DNA from: Halobacteriales archaeon YIM A00010
GTDB taxonomy: Archaea; Halobacteriota; Halobacteria; Halobacteriales; Haloarculaceae
Reading direction: 5' to 3'
NCBI GenBank assembly: GCA_025041175.1
Contig: JAKCFJ010000002.1
Span: 248,001-312,000, forward strand
Length of the DNA: 64,000 nucleotides
In this document: positions 24,928-33,915 of the stretch, in pieces
Layout: every line of letters begins with the position of its first letter
Numbering within the stretch: position 1 is the stretch's first letter
The notes under the pieces: generated by a model
What the model was told of the DNA's origin: nothing
The model's database searches: none
Seen by the model: the letters and a program-made list of their open reading frames with translations, nothing else
Translations under genes and position numbers: made by a program

Positions 24928-26220
24928 ATGCTACTGAACGCAGGGACGCTCGTCACCATGAACGACGAGCAGGACGTGCTCGAAGAGGTTCACGTGGTCG
25001 TCGAGAACGGCGAGATCGTCGCCATCGAGGACGGCTACGCGAGCGACGCGATCGACGCCCGAAGCGAGGTCGTGGTTCCGGGGCTGGTGAACTGCCACAC
25101 CCACATGTACGCACTCCCGATCCGGGGCGCGCCGTTGTCGGTCTCTCCCCAGAGCTTCTACGAGGCGCTCACCGACATCTGGTGGGAGGTCGACGAGGCG
25201 TTCACCCACGAGGACGCGCGGCTGTCCGCGCTCGGTTCGTCCGCGGAGATGCTCGCCGGCGGCGTGACCGCCTTCTGTGACAACTACTCCGGACCGAACA
25301 CGCTGCCCGGCGCGCTCGATTCGGTCGCGGCGGGCGTCGGGGCCACCCCGATCCGGGGGATGATAACGTTCGAGACGACCGCGCGCAACAGCGAGAGCCA
25401 AGCGATGGCGGGCATCGAGGAGAACGAACGGTTCATCCGGGAGGGCGAGGACGAACACGACCGCGTCTCCGGCCACCACTGTCTGCACACCCTCTTTACC
25501 AACACGTCAGACGTCGTTACGGCGTGTACCGAACGGGCACTGGCGGACGATCGACCCATTCAGATCCACCTCGAAGAGGGACTCGTGGACGTCCACCGAT
25601 CGATCGAGGAGTACGGGATGCGGCCCGTTCCCGCCCTCGAGTCGATGGGCTTTCTCGACGCGGACGTCATCGCCGCCCACTGCGTCCACTCGACCGAAAG
25701 CGAACTGGCGACCCTCGCGGAGCACGACGTGCGCGTCGCCCACAACCCCTACTCGAACACGAACAACGCGGTCGGCATTGCCGATGTCGAAACGATGGAA
25801 GAAAAGGGACTCACAATCGGCATCGGTGACGACGGCTGGGATCCGGACATGTTCGAAACCATGCGAACGGCGGCCGGGATCCACCAGCTCAAGGACAACG
25901 ATCCCAGCGGCTTCGATTCCGCCAAGGCCTTGGAGTGGGCAACGATCGGTAGCGCGGCCGTCATGGGAATGGACGACGAGATCGGGAGCATCGAACCCGG
26001 CAAGCGCGGCGATTTCGTCACGCTCGACCTCGGTCCGAACCCCGTGCTCCCCGAAAGCGCGCCGTACTACGTCGTCAGCGCCGCCAGTCGGGGGGACATC
26101 ACCCGGACGATCGTCAACGGCGACGTCGCCTACACGCGGGATGCGGGCGTCGCCGGCGTCTCCGACGCGGATATGACCGCGGTCGGGAACGCGAGCCGCG
26201 AGCTCTGGGACCGGCTCTGA
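24928..26220 (+). CDS. ssnA: SsnA-like amidohydrolase / deaminase
   Basis: A 430-residue amidohydrolase of the chlorohydrolase/guanine-deaminase-like branch. Metal ligands are HxH in VNCHTHMYALP, His in QIHLEEG, His in IAAHCVHS and Asp in GIGDDGWD. The family resemblance is to SsnA, the putative aminohydrolase of selenium-linked purine clusters. Deamination of an aminopurine or hydrolysis of a ring product is expected. It is followed after 181 bp by the Mo hydroxylase subunit genes on the same strand. Confidence 0.87.
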   Translation: MLLNAGTLVTMNDEQDVLEEVHVVVENGEIVAIEDGYASDAIDARSEVVVPGLVNCHTHMYALPIRGAPLSVSPQSFYEALTDIWWEVDEAFTHEDARLSALGSSAEMLAGGVTAFCDNYSGPNTLPGALDSVAAGVGATPIRGMITFETTARNSESQAMAGIEENERFIREGEDEHDRVSGHHCLHTLFTNTSDVVTACTERALADDRPIQIHLEEGLVDVHRSIEEYGMRPVPALESMGFLDADVIAAHCVHSTESELATLAEHDVRVAHNPYSNTNNAVGIADVETMEEKGLTIGIGDDGWDPDMFETMRTAAGIHQLKDNDPSGFDSAKALEWATIGSAAVMGMDDEIGSIEPGKRGDFVTLDLGPNPVLPESAPYYVVSAASRGDITRTIVNGDVAYTRDAGVAGVSDADMTAVGNASRELWDRL

Positions 26221-26320
26221 TCCCGGTGTGATCGCGTGACTGGCTCGGATCGCCCAGCTCCCGACTAGATGCGCCTCTGCTCCGTACCAACTCCGTTTCT
26301 CGATCGTACCTCCATTCGTC

Positions 26321-26333
26321 CAATAAATATTTA
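26321..26333 (+). promoter_or_regulatory. TATA-like element of the Mo hydroxylase operon
   Basis: AATAAATATTTAA, 69-81 nt upstream of the ATG at 26402. If used, the transcript has a leader of about 45 nt, which contains the direct repeat GCATAGCATGCCCAGCATAG. Confidence 0.4.
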
Positions 26334-26401
26334 ACCGTAGAATTACCATTTCACGTGTGGACGCATAGCATGCCCAGCATAGAGACTACCACGTTACACG
26401 C

Positions 26402-26953
26402 ATGAACGTAGAATTCACTCTCAACGGCAAACGCGAAACGTTCGACGTCGAGAAATCCGATCTGTTGCTCGATGTACTCCGTCGGAACGGGTACACCGGG
26501 TCCAAGCGCGGTTGTGACACCGGTGCTTGTGGGTTCTGTACGGTGCTCGTCGACGGCGAGCCGGAGAATTCCTGTGTCACGCCGGTGACGAAGATCGAGG
26601 GCAGCGAGGTCGAAACGATCGAAGGGCTGGGAACCCAGGACGACCTGCACCCGGTGCAGCAGGCGTTCGTCAACCGCACGTCGCTCCAGTGTGGCTTTTG
26701 CATTCCCGGGATGATCATGAGCGCGAAAGCCCTGCTGGAGGACAACCCCGATCCGACCAAACAGGAGGTCCGTGAGGGGCTAGAGGACAACCTCTGTCGG
26801 TGCACCGGTTACAAGAAGATCGTCGAGGCGGTGATGGACGCCTCCGAGCTGATGAACGGAGAAGTCGCCGCCGACGGCGGCTGGGTCGACGAACCGACCC
26901 GCCCAGATGCGTGTGGAATCGAGTGCTCCACCCCGGGTGAGACGAATGAGTAA
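26402..26953 (+). CDS. Molybdenum hydroxylase iron-sulfur subunit
   Basis: A 183-residue subunit with two [2Fe-2S] clusters. The plant-type N-terminal cluster uses GCDTGACGFCTVL and a later cysteine (ENSC); the helical C-terminal cluster uses QCGFCIPGM and NLCRCTGY. A C-terminal tail of about 25 residues is additional. It passes electrons from the Mo centre. The last 8 bp overlap the large-subunit gene. No FAD-subunit gene is adjacent, unlike most xanthine dehydrogenases. Confidence 0.93.
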   Translation: MNVEFTLNGKRETFDVEKSDLLLDVLRRNGYTGSKRGCDTGACGFCTVLVDGEPENSCVTPVTKIEGSEVETIEGLGTQDDLHPVQQAFVNRTSLQCGFCIPGMIMSAKALLEDNPDPTKQEVREGLEDNLCRCTGYKKIVEAVMDASELMNGEVAADGGWVDEPTRPDACGIECSTPGETNE

Positions 26954-29399
26954 GCCCGCGGGCGATCCGAACGCGGACACAGAAACCGGAGCGGCCGAGG
27001 CGATCGAGGAGACCGAGCAGTACCCGATGGAGTTCGAGGAATCGGAGAACAACCGCAAGGCCGAGTCCGAGCGCGAGAACATCTCCGACAGCGTGGAGAA
27101 GTACGACGCGCGGAAGATCGCAACCGGCGAGGCCCGATACACCGCCGATTTCAGCATCAACTTCCCGGATCTGTTGCACGCCAAGGTCCTCAGAAGCGAC
27201 ATCGCCCACGGCTACGTGAAAAATATCGACACGAGCGCGGCCGAGGAGATGGACGGCGTCTACGCCGTCATCACGCCCGAAGACGACGTTGTGCCCGACG
27301 AGCTGTACACGAGCGCCGGCCAGTCCTACCCCGAACCGACGCCGTGGGACATGCGCGTGCTCCAAACGCACGTGCGGTACGTCGGTGACCCGATCGCTGC
27401 GGTCGCAGCGGTCGATGCGGCGACCGCGGACAAGGCGCTCCGGAAGATGTCCGTCGAGTACGAGGAGCGCGAGCCAGTGCTCGATTACCACGAGGCAATG
27501 GATCCCGACGCTCCCCAGCTGTTCGAACCGGGTGACGTCGAGAACAAACAGACGGGCGCTGACTACGAACGCAACCGCGAGTCGCGGATCGCCGGCGAGA
27601 TCGGCAACGTGGACGCGACGTTCGAGCAAGCCGAGCACCGGGACGACTGGCACGTCCACGAAACGGAGTGGGAGACCCCCTACCAGTCCCACTGCATCCC
27701 CGAGCCCCACACCACGATCGGCTACCGCGACGAGGACAACCGGTACACGTTCGTCACCGCGACGCAGGTGCCAAACCACACCCGACGGCAGCTCTCACAC
27801 CTGTTCGACATCCCGGTTCGGGACATCCGCGTGCACAAGCCCCGCGTCGGGGCGGGGTACGGCGGCAAGCAGGCGATGATCCTCGAACCCATCGTGCTCG
27901 CTCTCGTGCTCGAAACGGATCACCCCGTCAAGCTCGAAGCTACCCGCCAGGAGGAGTTCACGGCGATGCGGTTCCGTCACCCGATGTCGGTCACGCTGCG
28001 GTCGGTGGTGAGCGACGACGGCGAACTCAAGGCGATGGACCTGTACGCGCTCTCGAACACGGGGGCCTACGGTCCCCACGGGATGACCGTCGCCGGCAAC
28101 GTTGGCACCAAGCCGCTGCCGATCTACCCGCGCACGGAGAACGTCAAGTTCGTGGCCGACATCGTCAACACGAACCTCCCGATCGCCGCGGCGCTGCGGG
28201 GGTACGGCGCGCCACAGGGCCATTTCGCCGTCGAATCCCACATCGACGAGGTTGCCCACGATCTCGGAATGGACCCGATCGAGTTCCGTTCGATCAACCA
28301 CGTTCGGGAGGGCGATCTCGACGCGATTGCCGGCATTCTCGGCGGGGACGCGGAGGGATCGAAACGCCGCGTGCGCTCGTGTGGAATGTCCGAGTGCATC
28401 GCCCGCGGGAAGGAGGCCATCGGCTGGGACGACCTCGAACAGCCTGAGGAGGACCACTGCCACCGCGGCGTCGGGATCGCGCTCAACGCCCAGGGCAGCG
28501 GAGTCGCCGGCGACAACCTCGGGGCAGCCCACATCAAGATGAACGAGGACGGCTCGTTCATCATGCAGGTCGGCGGCGTCGACACCGGCTCCGGCACGGA
28601 CACCATGTTCACCCAGATCGCGGCCGAGGTGATCGGGTGCGACGCCGAAAGCGTGGTTCTCCAGTCTTCCGATACAGATATCACGCCGTTCGATTACGGC
28701 TCCTACGCCAGCTCCACGACGTACATCAGCGGCCAGGCGGCGAAAAAGGCCGCCGAGGACGCGCTGGATTCGATCCTCTACTGGGCTGCGAAGCTGCTCG
28801 AGGAACCCAAAGACGACCTCGAAGCCACTGATGGCGTGGTTCGCAGCACTGTCACCGGTGAACACGTCACGCTCGAATCGATCGGCTACGAATCCATCTA
28901 CGGCGGCCCGGAGAACGAGCAGGTGATGGGCGAGGCGAGCCACTCGACGGAGGAAAGCCCCTCACCCTTTGGCGCGCAGTTCGTCGACGTGACTGTCGAC
29001 GAGGAGACCGGCGAGTACGAACTCAACAAGATGGTGTACGCCGCCGACTGTGGTGTCGCCATCAACCCGGCGCTCGTCGAGGGGCAGATCGAAGGCGGCG
29101 AACACATGAGCCTCGAACTCGCCGTCAGCGGCAACCTCGAGTTCGACGAGGACGGCGAGCCACAGACACTGGGCTTTCGTCAGTACGGGATGCCACGAAC
29201 GACCGACCACCCAGACATGGAGACGATCCTCGTCGAGACCCACGAGCCGACGGGACCGTTCGGCGCGAAATCCATCGCCGAACTCCCGACCAACGGCGTC
29301 CCGCCCGCGTTGAGCAACGCCATCTACGACGCGGTCGGCGTCCGCATCAGTACACTGCCGGTCACGGCGGAGAAGATCTCGGCTGCGCTCGAAGAGTAA
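26946..29399 (+). CDS. Molybdenum hydroxylase catalytic subunit (xanthine dehydrogenase family)
   Basis: An 817-residue molybdopterin subunit. An acidic N-terminal segment of about 45 residues precedes the first domain (GEARYTADFSINFPDLLHAK). Cofactor-binding loops are visible at RVGAGYGGKQA, NAQGSGVAGDN and GGVDTGSGTDTMF. The C-terminal GAKSIAELPTNG contains the predicted catalytic glutamate at about residue 779. The family hydroxylates purines and related heterocycles. With SelD and YqeB present, the enzyme is a candidate selenium-dependent hydroxylase acting on xanthine, urate or another purine. The start at 26946 overlaps the small subunit and begins MSKPAGDPN. Confidence 0.92.
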   Translation: MSKPAGDPNADTETGAAEAIEETEQYPMEFEESENNRKAESERENISDSVEKYDARKIATGEARYTADFSINFPDLLHAKVLRSDIAHGYVKNIDTSAAEEMDGVYAVITPEDDVVPDELYTSAGQSYPEPTPWDMRVLQTHVRYVGDPIAAVAAVDAATADKALRKMSVEYEEREPVLDYHEAMDPDAPQLFEPGDVENKQTGADYERNRESRIAGEIGNVDATFEQAEHRDDWHVHETEWETPYQSHCIPEPHTTIGYRDEDNRYTFVTATQVPNHTRRQLSHLFDIPVRDIRVHKPRVGAGYGGKQAMILEPIVLALVLETDHPVKLEATRQEEFTAMRFRHPMSVTLRSVVSDDGELKAMDLYALSNTGAYGPHGMTVAGNVGTKPLPIYPRTENVKFVADIVNTNLPIAAALRGYGAPQGHFAVESHIDEVAHDLGMDPIEFRSINHVREGDLDAIAGILGGDAEGSKRRVRSCGMSECIARGKEAIGWDDLEQPEEDHCHRGVGIALNAQGSGVAGDNLGAAHIKMNEDGSFIMQVGGVDTGSGTDTMFTQIAAEVIGCDAESVVLQSSDTDITPFDYGSYASSTTYISGQAAKKAAEDALDSILYWAAKLLEEPKDDLEATDGVVRSTVTGEHVTLESIGYESIYGGPENEQVMGEASHSTEESPSPFGAQFVDVTVDEETGEYELNKMVYAADCGVAINPALVEGQIEGGEHMSLELAVSGNLEFDEDGEPQTLGFRQYGMPRTTDHPDMETILVETHEPTGPFGAKSIAELPTNGVPPALSNAIYDAVGVRISTLPVTAEKISAALEE

Positions 29400-29506
29400 C
29401 CCAGTCAGACGGCTGATCGCGGTTCGTAACCCGGATACTGGGCCCGGTGGATCACCACCGCAACCATTTCTTCTATAGGATTTGGCTCCAATGGAGCATA
29501 CACCAC

Positions 29507-29729
29507 ATGTCCGATCTTCGTAAATCGGCCGACGACCTGCTCGCTGCGGCACGCGAGCGTATCGATGAGGTCTCGGTAGAGGAGGCCCGAGTGCTGCTCG
29601 GTGAGGAGGGAGTGGTTTTCTTGGACGTGCGTGATACCAATGAGATCAACGAGGAGGAAATGATACCTGGATCGGTGCATACGTCTCGCGGTATGGTCGA
29701 GTTCAAGGCGGATCCCGACACCGACTACG
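29507..29729 (+). pseudogene. Rhodanese 5' remnant
   Basis: The first 74 residues of a rhodanese-domain protein (VSVEEARVLLGEEGVVFLDV, RDTNEI, IPGSVHTSRG, ending DPDTDYG). The homology breaks at 29729. Beyond it the frame runs into an inverted piece of a cstA-like gene and stops at 29947. The catalytic Cys loop, which belongs to the missing half, is absent, so the product cannot be an active sulfurtransferase. It lies 107 bp after the Mo hydroxylase; rhodaneses can deliver selenium, so an intact ancestor may have served this cluster. Confidence 0.75.
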
Positions 29730-29852
29730 GTGAGCCGGGGTCGAATGAGTGTCATCGATGTCGAGAACACGCCCGAGGTAGCGACCGTACACCACGTACG
29801 CGAGCGCAAATATCCCGACTACTACGACGAGTACCGAAAGCAGAGCGGTCAT
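29730..29852 (-). pseudogene. cstA-like 5' remnant (inverted)
   Basis: Read on the minus strand this encodes MTALLSVLVVVVGIFALAYV, then VYGRYLGRVLDIDD and TPAH, the start of CstA-type carbon-starvation/peptide permeases. It ends at TPAH (29730), exactly where the rhodanese homology begins on the other strand. Only about 41 residues of a protein normally several hundred long remain. Confidence 0.65.
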
Positions 29853-30029
29853 CTGCCCACTCTGACCGCCCGATCCCCGGACCACTCGCTACGGATCGAA
29901 AGCCACGCCTGATTCCAGCGAACGTGAACGAACATGATCCCTGTTGATAGCGTGTTGGTGAATAGCTGTTGTCAGTGGATTGGGGACGACTCCGTGACAC
30001 AGATCGCGTCGTCGATATCAGATCGGGAG

Positions 30030-30152
30030 CTAGTCCTCGTCTGTGAGGAGCGTGTCCCACTGACGCTCCCTCCAGAACGCGGCCCGAACGCAAGAGCACT
30101 CGAGGACGGACTCCGGGAGTAGACGCTCGAGCAGTCGGTACTCGGAGCGGTG
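30030..30152 (-). pseudogene. Possible 3' remnant of an unidentified gene
   Basis: A minus-strand frame reads SEYRLLERLLPESVLE, then a Cys pair and FWRERQWDTLLTDED before a stop at 30030. Composition looks protein-like and acidic at the end. An upstream stop leaves only about 40 residues. I do not recognise it. With the rhodanese and cstA pieces it makes 29.5-30.15 kb a patch of gene fragments. Confidence 0.3.
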
Positions 30153-30193
30153 TCACGACAGTAAACGTCGGTTGCCGACCGCTCGGCGCCCGA

Positions 30194-30583
30194 CTATATG
30201 ACGCGGTTCTGGAGGTAATCGAGGTGTTTCGCGTTGAAGACGAGCTGTACCTCCTCCGCGCCGGGACGACCGATACACGTCAACCGGACGTTCCGCTCCG
30301 CCACTTCTTCGTCCGAGAGGATCTGTTGCATATCCATCTCGATCTCGCCCTCCGTGATGATGGCAGCACAGTTCGCACACGCTCCTGCGCGACACGAGAA
30401 CGGCCAGTCGGCACCCGTCGCCTCCATCGCTTCGAGGATGTACTCGTCTTCGTCTACCTCGATCGTTCCGTGGTCCGCCTCCGGAAGCTCGGCCGTGCGG
30501 GCCTTCTCGAACAGATTCTCGTCAGCGAGCGTCCATCCGTGGTCGTCGAGCAGCTCGTAGTTGAGATATTCGACTGACGACAT
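30194..30583 (-). CDS. [2Fe-2S] ferredoxin
   Basis: A 129-residue plant-type ferredoxin of the haloarchaeal form, with its acidic N-terminal insertion before the core. The cluster ligands are in [11 protein letters not shown] and the later LTCIGRP. It is a cytoplasmic one-electron carrier. The nearby Mo hydroxylase has no FAD subunit, so this ferredoxin is a candidate electron acceptor, although haloarchaea also use such ferredoxins with 2-oxoacid oxidoreductases. Confidence 0.93.
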   Translation of the reverse strand: MSSVEYLNYELLDDHGWTLADENLFEKARTAELPEADHGTIEVDEDEYILEAMEATGADWPFSCRAGACANCAAIITEGEIEMDMQQILSDEEVAERNVRLTCIGRPGAEEVQLVFNAKHLDYLQNRVI

Positions 30584-30757
30584 CGTTCCTCTATCGGACG
30601 TTCTTCCTGTTAGAACTTGTCATTCGATCAATCACGAACGATCACACAAAACGAGGGTGGGGGTCACACACGGCTCACCAGCGACGAACGACACGAATGG
30701 CACACGGTACCACTAGGCGAAACATTTATGCTCCGTAGTTAGTGAATGTATCTACGC

Positions 30758-30853
30758 ATGTCGCCGGAAAAGATTCGCGAGCGACTCGACGTATCGGATG
30801 TCGATCCCGAGGAGTACGTCGCGGCGCTCCGGTACGTGCGTGGCGAACAGTAG
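30758..30853 (+). CDS. Possible small acidic protein
   Basis: A 31-codon frame beginning MSPEKIRERLDVSDVDPEEY and ending RGEQ before TAG. Composition is haloarchaeal and helical, and a TATA-like ACATTTATG lies about 30 nt upstream (30721-30730). It could be a real microprotein or the N-terminal scrap of a longer gene. No family is recognised. Confidence 0.35.
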   Translation: MSPEKIRERLDVSDVDPEEYVAALRYVRGEQ

Positions 30854-31023
30854 ACGACGGGGAGCAGACGAACTGCGTCATCGATCGTGCCGACCCCGTG
30901 TCCGATGAATGTCGGGCGAAACCACTTTCGATCGAACTCCGCCAGATCGAGACCAGCCGACTACGTTGGTACTGATTCACAACTATTTGTTGAATGGATA
31001 TATAGGCATTATACACGACATCA

Positions 31024-31046
31024 AAATATAAGTAGGTAGGATATAA
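31024..31046 (+). promoter_or_regulatory. TATA-like elements upstream of NCS2 permease 2
   Basis: Two TATA-like words, AAATATAAG (31024-31032) and GATATAAAG (31040-31048), precede the ATG at 31051. The first is at the normal distance for a leaderless transcript. Confidence 0.45.
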
Positions 31047-31050
31047 AGTC

Positions 31051-32445
31051 ATGAGCAGCGGTATCATGGGATCAACTGACAAATAGGAGCAGTCCGATAT
31101 AGCGTACAGTATCGAAGACAAGCCACCGATCGGTGAGGCGACCGCACTCGGCTTCCAGCACGTATGTGCGATGCTTTTGGGCAACATCACGGTGCCGCTG
31201 GTGATCGCGGGGACGGTCGGACTCACGACGGGGGAGACGGCGTACCTCGTGCAGATGGCCCTAGTTGTGGCGGGCGCAGCAACGCTCGTGCAGGTGTACA
31301 CGATCGGCCCGGTGGGCGGTCGCGTCCCGATCATGATGGGAACCAGCTTCGCGTTTCTCGGTACCCTCACCACCATCGGCGAGGAGTTCGGTTTGGCAAC
31401 GATCTACGGGGCGGCGCTTGTTGCGTCGGTCGTGCAGTTGGCCATCGGGGTCGCATACGAGTGGTTCGAGCGGTTTTTCCCACCGTTGGTTAACGGCGTG
31501 GTGGTCATGCTCATCGGACTGACGCTCATTGGGACGGGGATGGATTACGCTGCCGGTGGCGAGGGGGCAGCTAACTACGGTGCGTTGGCGAATCTCGGGT
31601 TAGCCGCGTTCGTGTTTCTGATCACGCTCGGGTTGAACCAGTTTTTTGAAGGCTTCCTTCGGATCGCGAGCGTCTTTTTCGGCATCGTTGCCGGCTACGT
31701 CGTGGCGATCTTCGCGGGGATGGTGGATTTTTCCCAGGTGGCACAGGCGGGATGGATCGCGTTTCCGACGCCGCTGGAGTTCGGCATCGCCTTCGAACCC
31801 AGCGCCATCATCACCGTTGGATTCGTGTATCTCATCGTATCGATGGAGACGGTGGGTAACATTTCCGGCACTGTCGCCGTTACTGGACGAAACGCGACGT
31901 CGAGCGAGATCCGTGGGGGGCTGATCGGTGATGCAGTGATGAGTGCCGTCGCTGCGATTTTCAATGCCTTTCCGAACACCTCTTTCGCACAAAATGTTGG
32001 GCTCGTCAATTTCACAGGAGTCGCCAGCCGCCACGTTGTCGGCATCGCTGGCGGTATTTTGATCGTCTTCGGGTTCGTTCCGAAGGTCGGTGCGCTCATC
32101 GGGGCGATGCCCGATCCCGTTCTCGGCGGTGGGGCGCTCATTCTGTTCGCCATGATCTTCATCAGCGGCTTCGAGATCATTCACCGGGACGTCGATCTCA
32201 CCCGTCGGAACACGACGATCATCGCCGCCTCCATGGCGCTCGGACTCGGCGTGGAGTTCCGGCCAGGTGCGATCGAATACCTCCCCGAAACTCTCAAACT
32301 CCTGTTCCACCATGGACTCGTGCTCGGAGGGCTTGCCGCGCTCGTGCTCAACATCGTGCTCCCGGAATCAGTTCCCGACGGGGATAACACGACGGCCAAG
32401 AGCGATCATCCGGTCCCGAGCGAAACAGCGGACGGTGATGACTGA
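31051..32445 (+). pseudogene. NCS2 family permease 2 with in-frame amber codon
   Basis: From ATG 31051 the frame reads MSSGIMGSTDK, then TAG (31084-31086), and continues as EQSDIAYSIEDKPPIGEATA and on through a complete NCS2 permease to 32445 (464 codons). The continuation before the next start codon (ATG 31171) matches the N-terminus of the paralog at 6863 (EDKPPIG ... ALGFQHV), so coding identity is preserved across the stop. No ATG, GTG or TTG lies between the TAG and 31171, and starting at 31171 would remove part of helix 1. The rest is intact, including QNVGLVNFTG. It is a very recent nonsense mutation, a readthrough case, or a sequencing error. Confidence 0.8.
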
Positions 32446-32514
32446 TGCGCGTTCCAACGAACGCAGAGCGCTTTGGCACACAGGAGGTGACAGGGTCAGG
32501 CGGTTGGTGGCGTC

Positions 32515-32621
32515 ATAGGGTCTGTTGTGATTCCGTCCCGCTGTGGCGACACAGAACGGTTCGTAAAACCCCAGAGCAGTCGTCAGTCAACGACCGTGCC
32601 GAAAATATTCACAACAGTCCC
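32515..32621. repeat. Terminal-inverted-repeat element B, copy 2
   Basis: A 107 bp element with ends ATAGGGTCTGTTGTGA and TCACAACAGTCCC. Its reverse complement aligns along its length with copy 1 at 15243. It ends 33 bp before the next gene start. Confidence 0.87.
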
Positions 32622-32654
32622 GATCAGCGCGCGAGGCGGACGAGGAAGTAGGCT

Positions 32655-33635
32655 ATGCGTGTGCTCGTCACCGGTGCAACGGGATTTGTCGGGAGTCGAC
32701 TCGTACGCGCGCTCCTCGCGGCCGGTCACGACGTGAGGGTGCTCACCCGCGACGCTGACCGGTACGACGGTCCGGACGGGGCGACCGTTTTCGAGGGCAA
32801 CGTGCTCGTCGCCGGGAGCTTCGAACGCGCTCTCGACGGCGTGGAGGCGGCGTACTACCTCATCCACTCCATGGGTGGCGGATCGGACTTCGCCGACCGC
32901 GACCGTCGAGCGGCGCGAAACTTCGCACGGGCGGCGAGCGACGCCGGCCTTTCCCGCGTGATCTACCTCAGTGGACTCGGTAACGACGACGATCGTCTCT
33001 CTGCACATCTGCGCTCGCGCCGGGAGGTCGAAACGGCGCTCGACGACGGGGAGTACGACCTAACGACGCTCCGGGCGGCGATAATCATCGGCGACGGATC
33101 CTCGAGCTTCGAGATCGTCCGTCAGCTCGCGCGCCGTCTGCCGGTGATGATCACTCCTCGGTGTATCCGGACCGAGTGCCAACCGATCGCCATCGACGAC
33201 GTGATCGAGTATCTCGTCGCTGTGCTCGAAACGCCCGAGACCGCGAACGACACCTTCGAAATCGGCGGGCCGGAGACGCTTCCGTACAAGGAACTCCTCG
33301 AACGGACGGCACGGCTTCTCGGTTCCCGGCTTCTCATCGTTCCAGTGCCGTGGTTCCCCCTGTCGGCGGCCGCGCGCTGTGTCGATCTCGTCACAAGCGT
33401 TCCGAACACCGTCGTCCAACCACTGGTTCTCGGGATGGAAAACCGGGTGATCGTGGAGCACAACCGCATCGATCCGCTGGTTTCAGTGGAACACACGCCG
33501 GTCGAGACGGCAATCGAGCGGGCGCTCCACGGAGCGTTCGAACCCCCGAGGGGTCAACGCAAGGAGTGGGATCCGTGGGCGCTCGGTCTCGATCACTCGC
33601 TCGACGCACCCCCCACGCGCGAACGAACGAAATGA
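32655..33635 (+). CDS. NAD(P)-binding epimerase/reductase-like protein
   Basis: A 326-residue extended or atypical SDR-type protein. The nucleotide loop is VTGATGFVGSRLVRALLAAG, followed by AYYLIHSMGG, RVIYLSGLG and TLRAAIIIGDGSSSFEIVRQ. The YxxxK pair of classical SDRs is not apparent, as in the NAD(P)H-binding/complex-I-assembly-like group. Substrate unknown. It lies just downstream of element B copy 2 and upstream of the IclR gene. Confidence 0.82.
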   Translation: MRVLVTGATGFVGSRLVRALLAAGHDVRVLTRDADRYDGPDGATVFEGNVLVAGSFERALDGVEAAYYLIHSMGGGSDFADRDRRAARNFARAASDAGLSRVIYLSGLGNDDDRLSAHLRSRREVETALDDGEYDLTTLRAAIIIGDGSSSFEIVRQLARRLPVMITPRCIRTECQPIAIDDVIEYLVAVLETPETANDTFEIGGPETLPYKELLERTARLLGSRLLIVPVPWFPLSAAARCVDLVTSVPNTVVQPLVLGMENRVIVEHNRIDPLVSVEHTPVETAIERALHGAFEPPRGQRKEWDPWALGLDHSLDAPPTRERTK

Positions 33636-33915
33636 CCACAACCCACGGGGTTCGTCTCTGTTGGACGTGTGAGACGGAACAACGGCCGGGGATACAGTTC
33701 CCGACGAACGGTATCGTTCTCCAATCATCGCACGGGAGTGGCCGACCGAGCGATCCATTCGTTCGAATTGAACCTCCATCCCTGTACCACGCGTTCAACG
33801 TGAACGAATCGCCCGTTTCCGGACCGAACGATCGACTGCCGACCCGCGTTGGTTGCTGAGATCCGGTGTAGTGGTACAAAAGGTTAAACACACACACACT
33901 ACCCTAGTACTGAGC

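Larger units (their letters stand above)
30584..31050. other. Intergenic region with one possible small ORF
   Basis: A 467 bp divergent spacer. It contains a possible 31-codon ORF at 30758 and, from about 30970 to 31050, an AT-rich stretch with TATA-like sequences serving the permease frame at 31051. Nothing else is recognisable. Confidence 0.45.

Noticed and set aside
29507-29947. A 146-residue rhodanese-family protein
   Set aside because: Residues after position 74 are an antisense translation of a cstA fragment, not rhodanese sequence.
31171-32445. Annotating the second NCS2 permease as a normal gene starting at ATG 31171
   Set aside because: Sequence upstream of that ATG is homologous to the paralog's N-terminus, and the shortened protein would lose part of helix 1.
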